The notes: generated by a model from the sequence alone, not told the origin. DNA of 25,227 nucleotides from Pelosinus fermentans (GCA_002434245.1 DJJR01000007.1:1-25227); one strand, 5' to 3'. Counted from the stretch's first letter, positions 14,010-22,120 are shown. Program-made: numbers and translations.

Positions 14010-14462
14010 ATGATAACAGCATTTGATAAGAGATTGTTAAACATTATTCAGATGGATTTGCCTTTAGTCAAGAGTCCTTTTGCCATTTTAGCAGAAAAGC
14101 TGGATACAGAAGAGACGATTGTAATCGAAAGACTCGGGGCTTTAAAAGAGCAAGGTTTTATTCGTCGTATGGGGCCTTTTTTTGATTCGGCTAAGTTAGG
14201 CTATGTTAGTACATTAGTTGCACTAGAAGTAACGGAAAAACAGGTTTCTCAAGTAGCTAGGAAGATTAATTCTTATTACGGTGTAACTCATAATTACGAG
14301 CGTGAAGGAGAATTGAATCTATGGTTTACATTGTTAAGTCCCAATCTGGCTGATCAGGATGAGATTCTGGATATTATCCGAAAACTTGATGGTGTAGTGC
14401 GGTTCATTAATTTGCCGTCTGTTCAAAAATTTAAAGTCAATGTGCAATTTTCACTATCTTAA
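14010..14462 (+). CDS. ahbA: siroheme decarboxylase subunit AhbA-like
   Basis: A 150-residue Lrp/AsnC-type protein of the AhbA/NirDLGH family. The N-terminal HTH-like part is AFDKRLLNIIQMDLPLVKSP, with LKEQGFIRRMGPFFDSAKLGY. The C-terminal part has THNYERE and LNLWFTLLSP. In the alternative haem pathway AhbA and AhbB together decarboxylate siroheme to didecarboxysiroheme; the conserved His in HNYER is a likely catalytic or substrate contact. The start at 14010 is chosen for the AAAGGGG site six bases upstream; an earlier in-frame ATG at 13992 precedes that site. ahbB follows after 79 bases. ahbC and ahbD are not in the window. Confidence 0.88.
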   Translation: MITAFDKRLLNIIQMDLPLVKSPFAILAEKLDTEETIVIERLGALKEQGFIRRMGPFFDSAKLGYVSTLVALEVTEKQVSQVARKINSYYGVTHNYEREGELNLWFTLLSPNLADQDEILDIIRKLDGVVRFINLPSVQKFKVNVQFSLS

Positions 14463-14541
14463 GAAGTTGGCTAAACGTGCTCTGTATATGCAGCTCTAAT
14501 TAAGTAAGAGGCTGCTTAAACAAGATGATAGGAGGTAACCT

Positions 14542-15021
14542 ATGCTAGATGATTTAGATCGGAAAATTATTGCTATTATGCAGGATGAGTTTCCATTGGT
14601 AGCTGAACCTTACCGTGAATTCGCCAATAAACTTGGGATTAGTGAGGACGAACTTCTTGATAAGCTGCAGCAATATCGGCAACTTGGGAAAATACGCAAA
14701 ATGGGGGCTGTTCTTAGACACCGAAAAGTTGGTTATGCCGCTAATGCCTTATGTGCTTGGATTGTACCAGAAGGACGTATTCAAGAGGTTGGTCAACTAT
14801 TGTCCAAGGATGCTCTTGTAAGCCATTGCTATTCAAGAAGCTCACATCCTGACTGGCCTTACAATTTTTATACGATGTTACATGCCCATACTCGTGAACA
14901 ATGTAGGGTGATTGCTCAGACTTTGGCTGAGAAGTCAGGATTAGAAGAATATACGATGTTATTTAGTACCCGGGAATGGAAAAAAATTAGTATGCAGTAT
15001 TTTAGAGAAAATAATAAATAA
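14542..15021 (+). CDS. ahbB: siroheme decarboxylase subunit AhbB-like
   Basis: A 159-residue partner of the preceding gene. Family signatures are LDDLDRKIIAIMQDEFPLV at the N-terminus, IRKMGAVLRHRKVGYAANAL, VSHCYSR, WPYNFYTMLH and the C-terminal LFSTREWKKISMQYF. The SHCYSR and WPYN segments set it apart from AhbA. AGGAGG lies just before the ATG. It ends at a strong terminator, so ahbA-ahbB is the transcription unit. An ahb pair here suggests the host makes haem, or a d1-type haem, through siroheme; cytochromes or catalases would be the users (inference). Confidence 0.9.
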   Translation: MLDDLDRKIIAIMQDEFPLVAEPYREFANKLGISEDELLDKLQQYRQLGKIRKMGAVLRHRKVGYAANALCAWIVPEGRIQEVGQLLSKDALVSHCYSRSSHPDWPYNFYTMLHAHTREQCRVIAQTLAEKSGLEEYTMLFSTREWKKISMQYFRENNK

Positions 15022-15029
15022 TATAAAAG

Positions 15030-15068
15030 CAGCGACACATAACAATCTTAAATGTGTCGCTGTTTTTT
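15030..15068 (+). terminator. intrinsic terminator of ahbAB
   Basis: CAGCGACACAT (15030-15040) pairs perfectly with ATGTGTCGCTG (15052-15062), followed by six T residues. Confidence 0.9.
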
Positions 15069-15087
15069 GTGCCGTAGAAGGTGATTA

Positions 15088-16482
15088 CTATATGTGATCA
15101 AGCCATACTTCCCGCAAAATCCGAATAGCCGGAGGTATATCCTCAAGTGCTATTCCACCGAAGCCTAAAAGAATACTGGGATATGGACTGGGTTCCGAAT
15201 CAATCCATATTCTATTTTTTATAGGAATGTACACGCCTGCTTTAGCAGCCCATGCTATTAAATCTTCTGCGGAAACAGGAAGTTTTACCTGCAGCAGGAG
15301 ATGAAGACCTGCATTCATGCCAGTAATGGAAATTGTGTCACCGAAATTCTCTTGCAGTTCATAAATAAGGGTCTCATGTTTCTTCTTAAGATGCCTTAGC
15401 GTCTTTCGCACATGGCTTTCGAAGTGACCTTCCTGAAGAAAAAGCTCTAGCGGTTTTTGAATCATAAATGGTACTGCACATGCACGGCTTTCTGCAGTTT
15501 TATGTATTATCTGTGCTAATTCTTTAGGAAGCACCATATAGGCTACCCGCAGAGAAGGTAATAGTATTTTGGAAAAACTGCCAATATAGATTACCTTATC
15601 AGGAGCTAACCCTTGAAGGGATGATATGGGTTTTACGTCATATCGCAGATGACTGCTGTAATCATCTTCAATAATGAAAGCGTTGTGTTCATAGGCCCAT
15701 TCCGCAAGTCTGAGACGTCTGGTTATAGACATAATACGACCGGTTGGGAACTGATGGGAAGGAGTTACATATACGGCTTTTGCCGCTGACGTATGCAATT
15801 CTTTTACGTTTAAACCGTGGTGGCTTATCGTAATAGGCTGTATGCAGAATCCGTGGTTTTTGAATGCAAAATGGGCTCCTGCATAACCTGGCTCTTCTAT
15901 GGCAATGGTTGAGGTGACTGATTTAAGAAGCTCACAGGCAAGACTAAGACAATGCTCGGTTCCTGAAGTAATCAGCACCTGATCAACGGTACACTTGATG
16001 TCACGATAATCGCGCAAATATTTTAAGATTTCTTTACGAAGCCCAAGTTCTCCCATAAAAGAGTGATAGTCTAATAATTGCTCTTGATAGTTTCGAAGAC
16101 ATTCATTCGTTAAACGCTGCCATTGAGAAAAGGGGAAGGCATGAGGGCTAAGTTTTCCATACTTAAAATTATATTTTATAGGATCAGGTACCTCAGAAGG
16201 AGATTCCAACTGTGTTGACTCCATAAAAGTAGGGATAATCGTATTATGAAGAGTCTCAACATAATAACCGCTTCGTGGTTTGCCAAGGATATAGCCTTCT
16301 GATAAAAGCTGCTGATAGGCCATATCTACAGTATTTCTGCTGATGCGAAGTTCTTGGGAGAGTTTGCGGCTAGACAGAAGTTTGGTTTGTGAACTGAGCT
16401 CTCCGTTCAAAATCTTGTGGCGCAGCTGTTGATAAAGCTGACGATAAAGCGGTGTTTTATCTTTAGCATTGAGCAAAAACAT
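15088..16482 (-). CDS. MocR-type GntR regulator with aminotransferase domain
   Basis: 464 residues from the ATG at 16482, which has GGAGG six bases upstream; the longer frame to 16512 has no such site. Residues 10-75 are a GntR winged helix (PLYRQLYQQLRHKILNGEL, SRNTVDMAYQQLLSEGYI). The rest is a fold-type I aminotransferase-like domain with the PLP lysine Lys305 in YIGSFSKILLPSLRVAYMVLP and the Asp273/274 pair in IIEDDYSSHLRYD. MocR proteins sense PLP or amino acid ligands and control vitamin B6 or amine metabolism genes. No pdxST or similar target lies nearby; the neighbour upstream is a broken IclR gene. Confidence 0.9.
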   Translation of the reverse strand: MFLLNAKDKTPLYRQLYQQLRHKILNGELSSQTKLLSSRKLSQELRISRNTVDMAYQQLLSEGYILGKPRSGYYVETLHNTIIPTFMESTQLESPSEVPDPIKYNFKYGKLSPHAFPFSQWQRLTNECLRNYQEQLLDYHSFMGELGLRKEILKYLRDYRDIKCTVDQVLITSGTEHCLSLACELLKSVTSTIAIEEPGYAGAHFAFKNHGFCIQPITISHHGLNVKELHTSAAKAVYVTPSHQFPTGRIMSITRRLRLAEWAYEHNAFIIEDDYSSHLRYDVKPISSLQGLAPDKVIYIGSFSKILLPSLRVAYMVLPKELAQIIHKTAESRACAVPFMIQKPLELFLQEGHFESHVRKTLRHLKKKHETLIYELQENFGDTISITGMNAGLHLLLQVKLPVSAEDLIAWAAKAGVYIPIKNRIWIDSEPSPYPSILLGFGGIALEDIPPAIRILREVWLDHI

Positions 16483-16533
16483 AGAGGTCCTCCAATTGAA
16501 ATCTATTTTCAATATAATTCTAATCTAAAGATT

Positions 16534-16653
16534 TTAGGAAGTGCTCTTGGGAACCGAGATAGCCTTAGATATTTCTGTAAGTGTTAATTCATCTGTATTA
16601 ACAGATAAAAGATTTAATATATTCAATACTCGTTCTGTTGGTTTATGAGACAT
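16534..16653 (-). pseudogene. IclR-family regulator, N-terminal stub
   Basis: A 39-codon ORF with a good AGGAGTG site. It reads MSHKPTERVLNILNLLS, then LTLTEISKAISVPKSTS, and stops. This is the first half of the IclR winged helix (normally a 250-residue protein). The ligand-binding domain and the recognition helix are lost. It lies directly upstream of the MocR gene on the same strand, in a 472-base interval with no other gene. Confidence 0.65.
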
Positions 16654-16806
16654 AAACACTCCTGATATCAATAAATTTATATCATTACCATTTTATTGAC
16701 TTTTAAAAAAAATGTCTACTTAAATATTAATTGTAATTTATCCCCTAAGTGCACTCATGCTGAGGGCCAAAGGGAAAGCGGCCTTTTAGTGAAGAGCTCT
16801 TAACGA

Positions 16807-16867
16807 AACACGGGGACAGGAATGTTGTTTTCAACAATGAAACATAGTCCCTGTCCCCGTGTCCCAT
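16807..16867. repeat. paired GGGACA half cores in opposite orientation
   Basis: ACACGGGGACAGG at 16808-16820 faces CCTGTCCCCGTGT at 16849-16862, with GTTGTTTTCAAC between them. The right part (AATGAAACATAGTCCCTGTC) is the same as at 12948. The pair can fold into one long hairpin, like bipartite REP arrangements. Confidence 0.7.
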
Positions 16868-16896
16868 TCTATTGAGCCATTGTAGACAATATATAC

Positions 16897-16940
16897 GACA
16901 AAACTCCTGCAAGGCAGCTTAGCCATGCAGGAGTTTTGTC
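16897..16940. terminator. terminator-like hairpin downstream of the second HxlR gene
   Basis: A perfect 15-bp stem, GACAAAACTCCTGCA (16897-16911) with TGCAGGAGTTTTGTC (16926-16940). It lies just past the stop codon of the reverse-strand HxlR gene. There is no long T tail, but the stem itself carries the T run. Confidence 0.65.
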
Positions 16941-16954
16941 ATAACCAATGATGA

Positions 16955-17302
16955 TTACTTTTTTTTAGCTGTAGTTTTATGGAGTTCTCCCCACTCACAC
17001 ATTGCCTCCAAAATAGGGATTAGCGATTTTCCAAGCGCAGAAAGGCTATATTCAACTTTGGGCGGGATTTGTGGGTATTCGTTTCTAATAATTAATCCAT
17101 CAGATTCTAGCTCTTTTAGTGAAAGGCTTAACGTTTTGAAAGATACCGTACCAATATAACGCTTCATTTCATTGAAACGGACAACATCAAAAGCGGTAAG
17201 ATAGTATAAAATTGTTATTTTATATTTTCCATTGATTAAAGATAATGTATAATTGAAACCCGTATTTTCTAACTTATCTTGTTCAATACTTTCTATACTC
17301 AT
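16955..17302 (-). CDS. HxlR-family regulator lacking the usual Cys
   Basis: 115 residues from the ATG at 17302 with a GGAGAG site; the longer frame to 17335 would run through the operator. It has the HxlR winged helix (FNYTLSLINGKYKITILYYL, VRFNEMKRYIGTVSFKTLSL, PKVEYSLSALGKSLIPIL). The N-terminal Cys seen in redox-sensing members is replaced (GFNYTLS at that point), so a thiol switch is unlikely; one Cys remains near the C-terminus. It is divergent from the NTF2-like gene at 17542, its most likely target. Confidence 0.87.
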   Translation of the reverse strand: MSIESIEQDKLENTGFNYTLSLINGKYKITILYYLTAFDVVRFNEMKRYIGTVSFKTLSLSLKELESDGLIIRNEYPQIPPKVEYSLSALGKSLIPILEAMCEWGELHKTTAKKK

Positions 17303-17320
17303 ATTTAAGCTCTCCTCTAA

Positions 17321-17352
17321 GATAGTACCTAACATAAATGTGCGTACTTGAT
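17321..17352. promoter_or_regulatory. HxlR operator, second copy
   Basis: GATAGTACCT (17321-17330) and CGTACTTGAT (17343-17352) are identical in sequence and spacing to the pair at 6301-6332; only the 12 bases between them differ. It lies in the HxlR-NTF2 intergenic region, where it could control both directions. Confidence 0.65.
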
Positions 17353-17541
17353 TAAGAGATAATACTCTAATAGAATCATATTAAAGCATTAATGATGTGT
17401 CAAGTGAGGGGTACTTTTTCATTGGAGGATTTGATATTAAGATTTATGTAATTACGGTGGAACGTGAAAATACTGCAATTCGTGGAGTGTTAGTGAGACA
17501 AAAATTCAATAAATAGAAAATCTCAAGGAGGATTCAATTAA

Positions 17542-17913
17542 ATGAGCAGAGCGACAATAAAAGATTATGAAGAAATTATGAAAGTGCTAAATGCGTATGT
17601 TCAAGGAGGTATTTTAGGAAAAAGCGAGGTGATGAAACCTAGTTTTCATGAAAATGCTACTATATATGGATATGACCAAGAGATTGGTCTAAGTGGAGGG
17701 GCTATACAAAATTTATATAATGTTGTTGATGAAAGCGGACCTGCAGAGAATCTTAAAGCAAGGATTGATATCCTTGCTATTGAGGGCACGATCGCTTCCG
17801 CTCGTATCGTTTTAGAGAATGTGTATGGCGCGAACTATACTGACTTTCAACATTTGCTTAAAATTGACGGTGAGTGGAAAATAATTTCGAAAATCTACCA
17901 TCAGCATCTCTAG
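17542..17913 (+). CDS. lumazine-binding-like / NTF2-fold protein
   Basis: A 123-residue protein with the NTF2-like layout of the putative lumazine-binding family: an N-terminal helix (TIKDYEEIMKVLNAYVQGG), MKPSFHENATIYGY, and the C-terminal strands ARIVLENVYGANYTDFQHLL and KIDGEWKIISKIYHQH. The family binds small hydrophobic or aromatic ligands; the substrate is not known. AAGGAGG lies ten bases before the ATG. It is divergent from an HxlR gene, a common pairing for detoxification genes, and is followed by a nitroreductase gene on the same strand after 234 bases without a gene. Confidence 0.8.
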   Translation: MSRATIKDYEEIMKVLNAYVQGGILGKSEVMKPSFHENATIYGYDQEIGLSGGAIQNLYNVVDESGPAENLKARIDILAIEGTIASARIVLENVYGANYTDFQHLLKIDGEWKIISKIYHQHL

Positions 17914-18147
17914 AGTGAAATAAACATGGAATGGGATCTCGCACTGTTTGCAGGATTTACAGTTTATACAATGTAGCAATCTTTTTCTGATGTCACTTCC
18001 TGCCGCGCAGCTAGACGCATAATTGGGCATAAGTTAATAGACAGAAGGGGAAAGGAAGCAAAAAGAAATTTCCTGTATAAAGTTATAAATTACTATACCA
18101 AGGTTCCTTCGTGTAAGAAAAATCAAAAAAGATGTGAGGCGATTCAT

Positions 18148-18669
18148 ATGGATACAATAATATCACATATCGTAAATCGTAGAAGTATCAGATCCTATAC
18201 ATCAAATAAAGTAAGCCCCAGTGATATTACTAAAATACTAACGGCTGCTAACTGGGCACCATCGGGAAATAATCTTCAGCCGTGGAGATTTTCTGTTGTC
18301 ATGAATGATGACCAACTACTCGAAAAGCTTGCCTCACTTACAGTCTACCATAGCTGGGTACAAACGGCGCCCTGCTTGATAGCAGTCTTCCTCGATAAAA
18401 AAGTAATCGATCCTAACATCCACGGTATTTATCTCAAACACGTGCAAGCCATAGGAGCCGCAATACAAAATATGCTGCTTGCAGCCCATGAGCTTGGTCT
18501 GGGAACTTGCTGGATTGGAGAGATCTTAAAAAAGGAAGAGCAGGTAAAAGAGCTAGTAGGAGCAACAGATGATTTAGAACTAATGGCTGTGATATCGGTT
18601 GGTTACCCAAATAAAACTACTACATCCAGAAGAAGAGATATTTTAGAGAATATCGTAAGCTGGTTATAA
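18148..18669 (+). CDS. nitroreductase-family FMN oxidoreductase
   Basis: A 173-residue protein with an FMN-binding N-terminus (IVNRRSIRSYTSNKVS), AANWAPSGNNLQPWRFSVV, and the C-terminal AAHELGLGTCWIGEILKK and AVISVGYPN. This is a complete nitroreductase fold. Such enzymes reduce nitro, quinone or enone compounds using NAD(P)H. GAGG lies about eight bases before the ATG. With the HxlR and NTF2 genes upstream it may form a stress or detoxification group (inference). Its last codons and about 45 bases of trailer exist as a second fragment at 12636-12708. Confidence 0.88.
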   Translation: MDTIISHIVNRRSIRSYTSNKVSPSDITKILTAANWAPSGNNLQPWRFSVVMNDDQLLEKLASLTVYHSWVQTAPCLIAVFLDKKVIDPNIHGIYLKHVQAIGAAIQNMLLAAHELGLGTCWIGEILKKEEQVKELVGATDDLELMAVISVGYPNKTTTSRRRDILENIVSWL

Positions 18670-18770
18670 AAGGATCAAATATGAAATGTCATGAGGACGA
18701 GGTTATAGACATTAGCAACTAATATAGACAGCCCTGATTACATTATAAAGAAGTAGAAAAGGTTATTCAG

Positions 18771-19018
18771 TAACTATCTATCCATAGGTAGTCACTGTTT
18801 TACAATTAATAAGAAACCTGAAGCAGAGCCTTGCCTAGTAAAATAATGCTTATAATGTAGAAATATAGCAGGATTTGGCATTTATAAAAGAGAAGCTACC
18901 ATAATAAATTAGTAAGTAATTTATTATGGTAGCTTTTCTTTAGTTGACACTGAGCGATAGAAAGATAATTAAGAACTCATTGGTATTAAATGGGACAAGG
19001 AACCTGTCCCCGTGTCTC
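18771..19018 (+). repeat. complete ~250-bp repeat element (copy C)
   Basis: Left hairpin (TATCCATAGGTAGTCACTG), AT-rich section, long palindrome at about 18887-18941 and core at 18990-19018. It lines up with the copies at 4322 and 22673 over its full length. It lies about 100 bases after the nitroreductase gene. Confidence 0.85.
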
Positions 19019-19156
19019 TATAGTATTTGTGAAGAAGCTTCCTATAATTACCCAGTTGTAGATTTATAGGGAGCTTAAGTTTAATATAGCAATAAAATAA
19101 AGACAGTTTCAAACTAGTATCTTATGTGGGACAAGAAATCTGTCCCCGCGTCCCAT
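19019..19156 (+). repeat. second-subfamily repeat, tandem to copy C
   Basis: It begins immediately at the end of copy C with ATAGTATTTGTGAAGAAGC, has the short hairpin with CTTCCTATAATTACC and GGGAGCTTAAG, and ends in a core at 19127-19156. It resembles 12800-12942. The membrane-protein gene starts 55 bases later. Confidence 0.75.
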
Positions 19157-19211
19157 TCAGGCGATGAAAATATCATATCATATGCATTTTGAGAAGAAAG
19201 GTGAGAATGCT

Positions 19212-19799
19212 TTGAATACTGTGCAAAAATATCTTATCGCAACGATATTCATATTGGTTATTGTTTTTATTATTTTATGGATGAATTGGTATCGGATAAA
19301 GAGTGATTCAACAATACAAGGATTCTTGTTTTCCTTCATTGGCGCTGTTATTGGAGGGGCTATTAGTGGATTTGGCAGCTATTTAGGTGGTAGTAATGGA
19401 GCTGAAAGGAGTTATAATTTAATTACTGGACAAGAAATTAAAAATACTAGAATGAGCATAAGAAAACAGATTGAGTATTCAAGAGATTTAATGTTGAGGG
19501 CGGCTATTGAAAATAATGGAACATATTTTCGTCGACTAATATATGATAAAAATTGGAGAAAGCAAGCAGTTAGTGCAAGTTTAAGCGCGGATGATTTCAA
19601 TTTAGTAATTGATTGGTTTATTGGATTAGAAAAAATTTCGGAAGATTGGAGTAGAAAGAGTAACTGGACTCAGGTAAACGTTAATGAATCTGCAAATGAG
19701 TTGGTTAATCTTAATACGGATATTTGTGTTCTTCTATCAAATCTCAAAGATAGTAATCACTATGATTTTCTAAATAAGATATTTGAAAAAACGAATTAA
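19212..19799 (+). CDS. two-helix membrane protein of unknown function
   Basis: 195 residues from the TTG at 19212, chosen because AAAGGTGAG ends six bases before it; the ATG at 19164 is in frame but without such a site. Residues 7-27 (YLIATIFILVIVFIILWMNWY) and about 36-58 (FLFSFIGAVIGGAISGFGSYL, small-residue rich) are membrane helices. The remaining 130 or so residues are a soluble, charged, helical part with no recognised domain. A short membrane anchor plus cytoplasmic domain is a layout seen in some defence effectors, but nothing here proves that. Repeats flank it on both sides and no other gene joins its transcript. Confidence 0.6.
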   Translation: MNTVQKYLIATIFILVIVFIILWMNWYRIKSDSTIQGFLFSFIGAVIGGAISGFGSYLGGSNGAERSYNLITGQEIKNTRMSIRKQIEYSRDLMLRAAIENNGTYFRRLIYDKNWRKQAVSASLSADDFNLVIDWFIGLEKISEDWSRKSNWTQVNVNESANELVNLNTDICVLLSNLKDSNHYDFLNKIFEKTN

Positions 19800-19807
19800 A
19801 CTTTTAA

Positions 19808-19836
19808 ATGGGACAAGGGATATGTCCCCGTGTCCC
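19808..19836 (+). repeat. GGGACA repeat core
   Basis: ATGGGACAAGGGATATG followed by TCCCCGTGTCCC, a core without the rest of the element, nine bases after the membrane-protein stop codon. Confidence 0.7.
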
Positions 19837-19849
19837 TTTTAGTAGAAAG

Positions 19850-20016
19850 AATATTATGTAAAAATATAGCAGGATTTGGCATTTGTAAAAGAGAAGCTAC
19901 CATAATAAATTAGTTAAGTAAATTTATAGGTAGCTTCTCTTTTAGTTGATATGGCGAAATACAATTAAAAAATTATCGGTTTTAAATGGGACAAGGAACC
20001 TGTCCCTGTGTCCCAT
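19850..20016 (+). repeat. 5'-truncated repeat element (copy D)
   Basis: It begins in the AATATTATGTAAAAATATAG section, carries the palindrome at about 19890-19943 and ends with a core at 19986-20016. Its right end matches 11253-11314 almost base for base. Confidence 0.8.
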
Positions 20017-20057
20017 TTTCAACATGGAAATTTACATGTTGAATATATTCACAAGAG

Positions 20058-20165
20058 ATGGATAAAAAAGTATGTGAAGTGAGTGAGAAGTTAGGATTCA
20101 ATATTATTGAAACAGAAGTTGAATTTCTCAACGAAGGTCTCGAGGGACGAAATATGCATGTATAA
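20058..20165 (+). pseudogene. C-terminal fragment of an unidentified protein
   Basis: A 36-codon stretch reads MDKKVCEVSEKLGFNIIETE, then VEFLNEGLEG, and stops. SEKLGF is a pattern common near the end of GNAT acetyltransferases. Bases upstream (HVEYIHKR in another frame) and downstream (IIVNYETLL in a third) look like continuations, so this could be a frameshifted remnant. It lies between two repeat cores. Confidence 0.3.
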
Positions 20166-20188
20166 TTGTTAATTATGAAACGTTATTA

Positions 20189-20219
20189 ATGGGACAAGGA
20201 AAACTGTCCTCGTGTCCCT
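20189..20219 (+). repeat. GGGACA repeat core
   Basis: ATGGGACAAGGAAAACTG followed by TCCTCGTGTCCCTT, with three changes from the consensus. The gene for the TPR/nuclease protein begins 48 bases after it. Confidence 0.65.
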
Positions 20220-20267
20220 TAGAGATTAGAGCTATAATTAGATTTTTTGATAGATAGGAGTAAAAAT

Positions 20268-21968
20268 TTGGGACAAGATTGTTTATTGTGTGGTAAAGCA
20301 ACTAATAATAAAACTTGTAAAATAACTAAACTTCGAGTGTGCGATTCATGCTGTTTAGATATGCAATTAGATAGAGAGAATGACCGGTGGGATGAATATT
20401 TCGATAAGAATAGATGTATTAAACGTGGAGATGGTGATCCATTTTCTAGAATTTACAACGATATGAACAATTACTATATGTTTACTTTATCAAAATGTTT
20501 GGAATGTGATAACCTCATAAAACAAGGTGAGCCGCCAAAAACAAGTGGGATTGTTCATTCGTGGTGTAATGGAGAGTATGTTCTTAGTAGATACCCTATA
20601 ATACACTATCCTAAAAACATTAAACTGTATGAAAGACATAAATACAAGGAACCAGGTCTATTAATAATATTGGGTCAGGCCTATGAAGATATCGGTCAAT
20701 ATGATCAGGCTATTGAGGTGATAATGAAGGCAGTTGATGTAGAACCCTCTGTGAGGACGTATGGATGTCTAGGAAAAAACTATTATTTAGCTAGGAATGA
20801 GGGAAAAGCTCAAGCGGTTTTTGAAGAGGCTATAAATAAGGGATATGAGTCATCTATGATTTTACTGAACCTAGCGAGCATTTATCTTAAGTGTGGTCGT
20901 GCTGATGAAGCATATCAGCTTTCAAAAAAAGCTATCAGTTATTATAGAAGCGAAGTTGATGAAAGTGGTTATCCTTTGGTATCTATCGAACATATCTATA
21001 TTGGACTAGCCTATTCTGCATTAAAAATATCATTGTATCGGGAAGCTGAGAATTATGCTATGAACTGCCTGGAGTATATTGATCCAAATCCGAATATTTA
21101 TTATAACTATGGCTATGAACTTGCTTTAAAGTTTGAATGCCATAAAATATTGGCACTAGTTTATCTCGAAATTGATAGCCTAAAAGAAGCTGAGGAAAAT
21201 GCCATAGAGGCTATCAAATGTAATTCTGGAGATCATGAATTAAAAAGGATTTTGAAATTAATAATAAAGCTGAAAGAGAACCAAAATGTAGCCCAAGGTC
21301 AAATTCAAGCAATTATTAATGAAATGCAATATAATATCGATCTTCTTAGAAATAAACATATTTTACCTCAGAGAGATAAATGCTTTTCAGTTCTTCAGAG
21401 TGGCTTCCCAAGAATTGATCAACACATTTTAAAAATTCTTCAAGAACGACCAGACATACTGAAGCTAATTGATGGAGACAAAGAATTATTTGACATGATA
21501 CAAGCCTTAGCAAAGCGTTTAGGAACTTACTCTTTAGGTGGGGAGTTTAAAAACGTTATGAAGATGCCTGAAATAGAATTTCAGCGAATTGTAATAAAAG
21601 ATTTACGTTCTGATCTTGGCGCTGATGTACAAGAGCATGTTAGTCAAGGTGGCGGAATAGTCGATATACGTTATCGTGGAGTAATTGTCGAATTAAAAGT
21701 TGAAAGAGATATTAGTGATAGACAGAGCATCGCAGAAAAATATGCTAAACAGCCTACCCAATATGCGGGTGTAGAATCTAGACAAATTAGTTTAGTTTTG
21801 GTTTTAGATCTAACCTCTAAGATGAATCCACTTGGCGATAATAGGGAAGATATTAGATTAGTTGATGTAAAGACCCATGGCGGTTATACTGCCCAGTATT
21901 ATCCCTCAAAAGCTATCGTTTTTATTGTTAACGGTAACATGAAAAGTCCATCCGAATATTCAAAGTAG
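20268..21968 (+). CDS. zinc-motif / TPR / PD-(D/E)XK-nuclease-like protein
   Basis: 566 residues from the TTG at 20268 (AGGAG at 20256-20260); an upstream TTG at 20247 is in frame but lies before that site. In this numbering: Cys5/Cys8 with Cys25/Cys28, and Cys77/Cys80 with His97/Cys100, form two probable zinc knuckles. Residues about 128-335 are helical repeats of TPR type (ILGQAYEDIGQYDQAIEVIM and others). A linker of about 100 residues follows. The C-terminal domain has Glu437, Asp466 (GGGIVDIRYRG), Glu475-x-Lys477 (VELKVE) and Gln498 (QPTQYAG), the arrangement of a PD-(D/E)XK nuclease. No helicase, methylase or toxin gene adjoins. Nuclease activity and a defence role are inferences. Confidence 0.7.
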   Translation: MGQDCLLCGKATNNKTCKITKLRVCDSCCLDMQLDRENDRWDEYFDKNRCIKRGDGDPFSRIYNDMNNYYMFTLSKCLECDNLIKQGEPPKTSGIVHSWCNGEYVLSRYPIIHYPKNIKLYERHKYKEPGLLIILGQAYEDIGQYDQAIEVIMKAVDVEPSVRTYGCLGKNYYLARNEGKAQAVFEEAINKGYESSMILLNLASIYLKCGRADEAYQLSKKAISYYRSEVDESGYPLVSIEHIYIGLAYSALKISLYREAENYAMNCLEYIDPNPNIYYNYGYELALKFECHKILALVYLEIDSLKEAEENAIEAIKCNSGDHELKRILKLIIKLKENQNVAQGQIQAIINEMQYNIDLLRNKHILPQRDKCFSVLQSGFPRIDQHILKILQERPDILKLIDGDKELFDMIQALAKRLGTYSLGGEFKNVMKMPEIEFQRIVIKDLRSDLGADVQEHVSQGGGIVDIRYRGVIVELKVERDISDRQSIAEKYAKQPTQYAGVESRQISLVLVLDLTSKMNPLGDNREDIRLVDVKTHGGYTAQYYPSKAIVFIVNGNMKSPSEYSK

Positions 21969-21976
21969 TAACCGGT

Positions 21977-22020
21977 TATTCAGTTCTTTAATTCGGAGGT
22001 ACAACTGAATAGATAGTTCT
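21977..22020 (+). terminator. probable terminator after the TPR/nuclease gene
   Basis: TATTCAGTT (21977-21985) pairs with AACTGAATA (22003-22011) around a 17-base loop. A moderately T-rich tail follows. Confidence 0.4.
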
Positions 22021-22120
22021 TTTATTCATAGATCCTCAAAAGTAGTGGATTTGCAAGGTCACGGCTCACTGAGCCAAACTCTGTCCAAATATTAAATAGT
22101 GGTTTCGAACATCGACATAT

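Noticed and set aside
20261..20276. GGGACAAG at the start codon of the TPR/nuclease gene, considered as a repeat inserted at the start
   Set aside because: Only eight bases match, without the rest of the core; likely chance.
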